The translations under genes were made by a program, and so were the position numbers. 64,000 nucleotides of DNA. Origin: Panagrolaimus kolymaensis. Taxonomy: Eukaryota > Nematoda > Chromadorea > Rhabditida > Panagrolaimidae. The notes beneath the pieces are model-generated. The model ran no database searches. It was not told the origin of the DNA and saw nothing but the letters and a program-made list of their open reading frames with translations. The first letter of the stretch is position 1, and each line of letters begins with the position of its first letter. The DNA lies in contig JAJQJQ010000058.1 in NCBI GenBank assembly GCA_028622995.1, forward strand, positions 1,240,001 through 1,304,000, in the 5' to 3' direction. Below, piece by piece: positions 59,422 through 64,000 of this stretch.

Positions 59422-60050
59422 ACATATGCTTCTTCTCCCATATGAAATACATAATAATGAAAATTGTGTTGTTTTAATGTATTATGTATGATTATTTTCG
59501 TTAATTTGTTTGTTAATAAACTTCATTTGTTTTGTAAAGGTGTAAGATTTTTTGAAAATTAAAAAATTCCTTGCATTTTTGGTTTACTAAACCACAGCTT
59601 TTATGATTCCATACATATTTTAGTTTATTTTTTTGTTTGTTACATTTTTCTTACTTTCAACTGAAACTTTTCATTTTTCGGTACTCAAACAATTTTTTGT
59701 AATATTTTTTTACAAAACTTTTGAAACATTATTTCCTCTCTTTTTTTTAAAATAATTTCTGAGCATTTTGTAAACGAGTAAAAAAATCACCGCTGAAATA
59801 AACATATTCACTTTTTTTGAAACCTTTTTTTTATTTGCGCACGAAAGCTTCAACTTTTCCATGAGATTGGGAAAGTTCTTTCCTAAATTTGCATGCATCA
59901 CTTTCGTTTTTGAACTCTTTTTTCGTTGCTTCAAAACTTTTTTCATTTTATTTTCAAACGCTTCTTCTTTCATCTTTCAAAATTTGTCTCGCATTTGTTC
60001 CACGTTTTCTTGATTTATTGCTTTCCAGTGTTGGTGATAATTCAACATCA
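59422..60050. other. Intergenic
   Basis: AT-rich; an 87-codon minus-strand frame (59710-59973) is Lys-rich and not accepted. CTTTCCAG at 60020-60027 before the next ATG is a possible trans-splice acceptor. Confidence 0.4.
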
Positions 60051-61546
60051 ATGGCAGCAGTAACAACTGCAGCTCAATCTCATTCTGTTGAAGATGCAAT
60101 GGTTAAAGTTGGTTTTAGTGATTTGAAACAAGATGGAAGTATGTTTACTTTTCTTTTTTTTTGCTCTTACTTGTACATATGTGCTTATACTTTCTCATTT
60201 TTAGGCTCCTTCTGGAATCATCAAGGTTCATTATTCTCAATTGCAGCTCATCAAAGTTCCCGTGAATATATGGAAGATCGAATGTTTTGTCTATGTGATG
60301 AAAAGAATAAATTCTCAATCTTTAGCATTTTTGATGGACATGGTGGTGATGTAAGTTGCTTGCTTCTATTGTTGACTTTGGTTGAGATGTTTTTTTTGTC
60401 TATTTATTGGCGCCTCTTTTGGAATTGAAAGCAACCTATAACATGGCTGGGTTGTTATGAAACTAATACCATTAGTGTTTATGGGATATGTTGATGATTC
60501 GGTTCTTTATAATCGTGCTTTTAAGATGACATGTTCTTTGCTTCCTTTCATCGTTAACTACATTTTTAATCTTAGTCATTAGCTTCCTCTCCATTAAAAA
60601 CCATTAATTTCACTAATTCTATGTACTCTTTTAGTTTGTATCAAAGTACTTGGAAGAACATTTCACAACTCGCATTCGTCAACGTCTTATCAACACTGAT
60701 CTTACCAAATCTGAAACAATCAAAGATGTATGTTTATAATCTCTCTTTCTTGTATATGCTATTAATGCCGACAAAACTTGCTTATGCTCTTTATCATCTT
60801 CCACTGTTAATAACTCTTTCATTGTTTCAGGCCATAGCTGAAGAAATCTATAAATTTGATGAAGAAATGTCCAAGACTTATCCACAAGCTAAAGAAGCAG
60901 GCTCAACTTTAACTACTGCCATCATTCATAATAACAAGATTTATGTCGCTCAACTAGGTGATTCTCGAGCTGTTGCATGTGATTCAAATGGAAAATGTGT
61001 CATTCTTACTAAAGAACATAAACCTTCTGATGTGTGTTTACTTTCTTAAACTTTGTGTATATTTTACTGATGTATTACTTGTTTTTAGCCTAAAGAACGC
61101 AATAGAATTATCAGTGCTGGTGGAACAATTCAAACAATTGGTGTTGATCGAGTTGAAGGTGTTCTTGCTGTTTCACGGTTAGTTGCTTTTTCTCTTTTGA
61201 TGTTACTTATTTGTAGCGATGATTTTAACCATTGACACTTATAACAATCACAGCATGTTTCAGGGCCATGGGTGATGCTCAATTCAAAGAAAATCAAGTT
61301 GTTTCATCTCATCCTGAAATTTCTGAAATTGATCTAACCAAAGATGCATATCATTATCTCATTCTTGGATCTGATGGCTTATTTGATGTTATTCCAGCTA
61401 ATGATGCAATAGAATTTTCAAATCGCTTCCTTCAAACACATGGTAATGAAAAATTATCTGAACTTGCTCATACTTTATGTCAAGAAGCTTTAACTCGCAA
61501 ATCACTAGATAATATTTCTGTTGTCGTTGTTAAACTTGTCCTCTAG
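60051..61546 (+). CDS. PP2C/PPM Ser/Thr phosphatase, 299 aa
   Basis: Exons: 60051-60138, 60205-60350, 60635-60727, 60831-61031, 61089-61177 and 61264-61546, GT-AG, frame closed. All PPM signatures are in order: MEDR, FDGHGGD, GSTLTTAIIHNNKIYVAQLGDSRAV, LTKEHKP, ERNRIISAGG, LAVSRAMGD, GSDGLFDV and DNISVVVV, giving the Asp residues that bind the two metal ions. No extra domains, signal or membrane segment, so likely cytosolic or nuclear. Length is slightly short of typical PPM1 proteins because the N-terminus is brief. Confidence 0.95.
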
Positions 61547-62338
61547 AAATGATATGTATATGTATATTTATAACTAATTTTGCTTATGTATGTATATTAT
61601 GTGTTTTAATTGTGTCTGCGCTTTAATAAAGCAACTACTTTTCCTTGTATACAATTATTCAAGTTTTTCTTTTGAAAGATAGATAGGACAAAATTGTTTT
61701 GAGTTTCAAAGTGTAAGTAAAGCGAAGGTATAAGTTTTTATTTGAAAGTTGGTTTACAAGACATTAATAAAACGTGGAGCATTTTTGCAAAGAGTTTTAA
61801 AGTAAGCAACAATTGGCTTAGAAACAGGGCTAATTTTCCAAAGAATGCGTTATTAGCAGAAAATTTCAAAGCATATTGATTTTTATTAAATGGAGCACAC
61901 AGTTTATCAAAAACTTTGATAGCTTCTTAATGGCAACCAAGTTCTTCTACGGCTGTTTTTGGTTCTACTGTTTTCTTTGATTTTTGTGGTAAGATTTATT
62001 TTAGGAAAAATAATTATGCTTGTTTCTAATGTGTTCGTCTTATTTCCTCTGAAAACAAAAAATCGGTAAATTTGCAAATGCCACCTTAGTCATTTTTGCA
62101 GATATAATAATGACCGAACTAAAATCACAATAATTTCAACTAAAAATATCCCATGTTTATTTCATTCGGTTCAAGCTGATTTGAAAAGTACCTAAAAACT
62201 ACGCTTGGCTAAGTGTCCAATAAATCATCGCTTGATTTCAGCGTTCGAAAAACTTTTTTCTCTGTCATTACACTTTTTCCTCCATTTTTTGAACAAAGTT
62301 CTTTCAAACTTATTATTTTCTTCAAGATTTATTTCAAC
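61547..62338. other. Intergenic with coding relic
   Basis: Contains the relic at 61754-61990 on the minus strand; otherwise AT-rich. Confidence 0.45.
61754..61990 (-). pseudogene. Unidentified degraded coding fragment
   Basis: Minus-strand reading gives VEPKTAVEELGCH, a TAA, EAIKVFDKLCAPFNKNQYAL, then needs a frame change near 61850 to continue as KISPVSKPIVAYFKTLCKN..RFINVL and a stop. The amphipathic, non-low-complexity sequence looks like real protein, but two breaks argue for a pseudogene. Family not recognised. Confidence 0.35.
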
Positions 62339-63372
62339 ATGGCATCAGTGAAATCTAGCTCTGAGGTAAGTATCACAATGTTTGTAAATTTTAACTTACT
62401 TTTTTCTTTCAGTTTGTATGTCTTCATAAATTGTTTTTATGGGAAATAAAGAATCCCGGAGACTTTTATGATCATCACGTTTTATCGAAGTTAACGGACG
62501 TCACAACAACAGTTATGACAGCAGTTGATCCTTACAATGGTACAAAATATACTGGAGTTTTCAATCTTCATAAAAGAATTTTTTCAATTGTTATTAATCC
62601 AAATCCTGGTATTATCAAATATTATTATTACTATAACGATGAGCCTGCATAACAAAGTGATGGTAAGAGTTTCTTAAACTTCTAATAAAAATAACTTTTC
62701 TTTCAGTTATTGGTTCCCTTCCATCCATGCCGTTTCAACTAAAAAAGTTGACACTTTATGTTGATGCTTCTGGAATTCGTCATCATCCATTCAATCCTAC
62801 TTCTTCCACCGCAAATGATAATATGTTCTTTACTGAAAGTGTCAAACAAAGCTGGAAAGACGAACCTATGTTTAAATTTCGCTTCCTATGCAAAGGAATC
62901 ACCATTGAAGTAAGTCGTTCTTATTCTATAAATTTATTAGAAAATATATGATTTTAAGGCTATCAAACCAATTATGAAACGTTATTCATCTGTTTTCGCC
63001 AGAATGTATGAACTTGAATGGAAAGAAACAACCGATAATATTGTCGAAATTACTGATTTTGATCCTGAAGTTGTTCAAAAGATGGTTGAATTTTGTGAAA
63101 ATGGAACTGTTGATGGTCATGTTGACAAACTTGAACTTTTCAAGATTGCAGATAAATATGATATCCAACAACTAATGGTAAGCTAAATCTTCATAAATTC
63201 TTAAATATTGCTCATTTTACAATTTTAGGGATTAACTGTTCGTGAATTAACTGAAACAATGACTATTGAAAATGTCCGTGATCGTTTACTAATTGCTCGT
63301 CGTCACAAATTGAAGAACTTCAAGAAATATTGCATTATTTACTGTGTTCAAAATGGTATTTATGATTTCTAA
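62339..63372 (+). CDS. BTB/POZ-domain protein with ambiguous exon 2, 262 aa if upstream donor is used
   Basis: Exons: 62339-62365, 62413-62608 or -62662, 62707-62909, 62959-63177 and 63229-63372. The strong donor GTAAGA at 62663 leaves an in-frame TAA (62650-62652) in exon 2. A weaker donor GTATTA at 62609 in the same phase removes the stop and keeps the frame. Alignment with the paralog at 34504-35582 favours the longer exon as ancestral. Later exons are clean: RFLCKGITIE, KPIMKRYSSVFARM (BTB core), VVQKMVEFCENGTV, LFKIADKYDI and a BACK-like tail. Either alternative splicing or an inactivating mutation. Possible CUL3 adaptor. Confidence 0.7.
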
Positions 63373-63655
63373 ACTTTTGTGGCCTTTTTTTTACTTTTTG
63401 TTATTCTAAAAAACTATTATTCTTTTTTCTTTATTCATGTTTTTATCACTGTTATTTATCCTTCGATTGTATGTATTTTTTACTTGTGAAATAAACTTTT
63501 AAAATATATTTCTTGATTAAAAAGCAACTTTATAATTATGCGATCATTACTTCACATTCGCGTCTTTCTTACCACGAAATTTCAATATGAACGATGGGTG
63601 AAAAACCTCCTTAAGATCAAAACCAAACCAATAATATTGCCACAAATCTTTTTTC

Positions 63656-63916
63656 TTATATAAGAATAAAATCTCCATTTTTGATGAGGTGGAGATAGAG
63701 GTTATGGTGCGAGCGATAATTTTGAGCGAATTTTTTTGGCTTACTTATTTTTTTGATGATTTGAAAATTGGCTTTAACTCCATTACTTAGTTGAATCGAA
63801 TATTTGGAATTTAATGGTCGCGTAAGATTTTTAACTAAAGTGGATGGATCTAGAAAAAAAGTAATTTATATTATTTGGATACTAAATTTTTCATTAAATA
63901 TTTTTTCATTTTCCAT
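63656..63916 (-). CDS. Small hypothetical gene at window edge, 75 aa
   Basis: Proposed exons 63916-63883 and 63849-63656, joined by a 33-bp GT-AG intron. Reads MENEKIFNEKF, then NPSTLVKNLTRPLNSKYSIQ and a Lys-rich end. An ACTATAAACTCC lies upstream near 63955. Another frame at 63540-63660 also looks protein-like (YYWFGFDLKEVFHPSFILKF), so the 3' structure may be wrong. Weak evidence. Confidence 0.3.
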
Positions 63917-64000
63917 TTTTCTCTTATAGTGCTTTAATGGAGTGTGATGGAGTTTATAGTAAAGCTTTGGAGTTTTAAAGTTTGATTTTGTGAGAATGTT

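Noticed and set aside
59710..59973. 87-codon Lys-rich minus-strand frame
   Set aside because: Low complexity, no homologous look and lies in the 5' region of the phosphatase gene.
1..64000. tRNA, rRNA, spliced-leader RNA genes and CRISPR arrays
   Set aside because: Looked for TTCGA-type T-arms, conserved rRNA strings and regular spaced repeats; saw none.

Overview
The window is nuclear DNA of a nematode. It is very AT-rich. Genes are split by mostly 45-150 bp introns with GT donors and T-rich TTTTCAG/TTTTTAG acceptors. The gene content is typically nematode: a cluster of serpentine chemoreceptors, CYP13/CYP33-like cytochromes P450, a C-type lectin, BTB proteins and a CEBP-2-like bZIP. I infer a free-living or parasitic rhabditid of the Panagrolaimus/Strongyloides type, but the sequence alone does not fix the species. 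I see no tRNA, rRNA or CRISPR.

Left and middle (1-30 kb): an intronless 7TM gene (157-1473) is followed by an array of paralogous Str/Srd-superfamily chemoreceptors. All share a five-exon plan of 192-207 / 167-170 / 184-196 / 174-177 / variable nt, start with MTLLL-x-L-x-x-YND (in most copies), have PF-x-x-RYL-x-IC at the end of TM3 and PYR-x-R after TM7. Loci lie at 2134-3782(-), 7367-8806(-), 14254-15578(+), 16376-17609(+), 19254-20447(+, frameshift), 21369-22624(+, pseudogene), 28571-29829(+, odd splice donor), 43543-44827(+) and 50790-52300(-, exon 4 split by a transposable element). Single-exon relics lie at 23156-23222 and 24285-24473. Birth and death of genes is visible in the segmental repeats here, one of which copied the 3' end of an unrelated TSPO/TspO-like gene (25282-26071). 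A degraded gag-like ORF and two small non-autonomous transposons with intact target-site duplications (17693-18108 and 20508-20731) sit in the same region. Six of the chemoreceptor copies share a motif, roughly GAGAYTTGTTAYTC, about 145-222 bp before the ATG.

Middle right (30-54 kb): a secreted 955-residue chimera joins a papain-family cysteine protease to two von Willebrand A domains and a thrombospondin-like repeat (30857-33888). Next come a BTB protein (34504-35582), two P450s (38133-40782 and 46138-48157), a second type of 7TM receptor (41010-42369), a C-type lectin (49007-49798), and three near-identical small secreted proteins (36264-36810, 45019-45567, 53676-54225). The three small proteins match the fold signature of plant self-incompatibility S1 / S-protein homologues (SPH), share a TATA promoter and are the most unexpected genes in the window.

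Right (55-64 kb): compact conserved genes: a CEBP-2-like bZIP, an RGG- and Q/P-rich protein, a tetraspan membrane protein, a PP2C phosphatase with complete metal-site motifs, and a second BTB protein with an in-frame stop unless an upstream splice donor is used.

The best candidates for something new are the TTAA-flanked foldback element inside a chemoreceptor exon (its splicing out would keep the reading frame, as in introner-type intron gain), the nematode SPH-like family, the protease-vWA-TSP1 fusion, and repeated non-GT splice donors (ATAAGT twice, GC three times) in otherwise intact genes.
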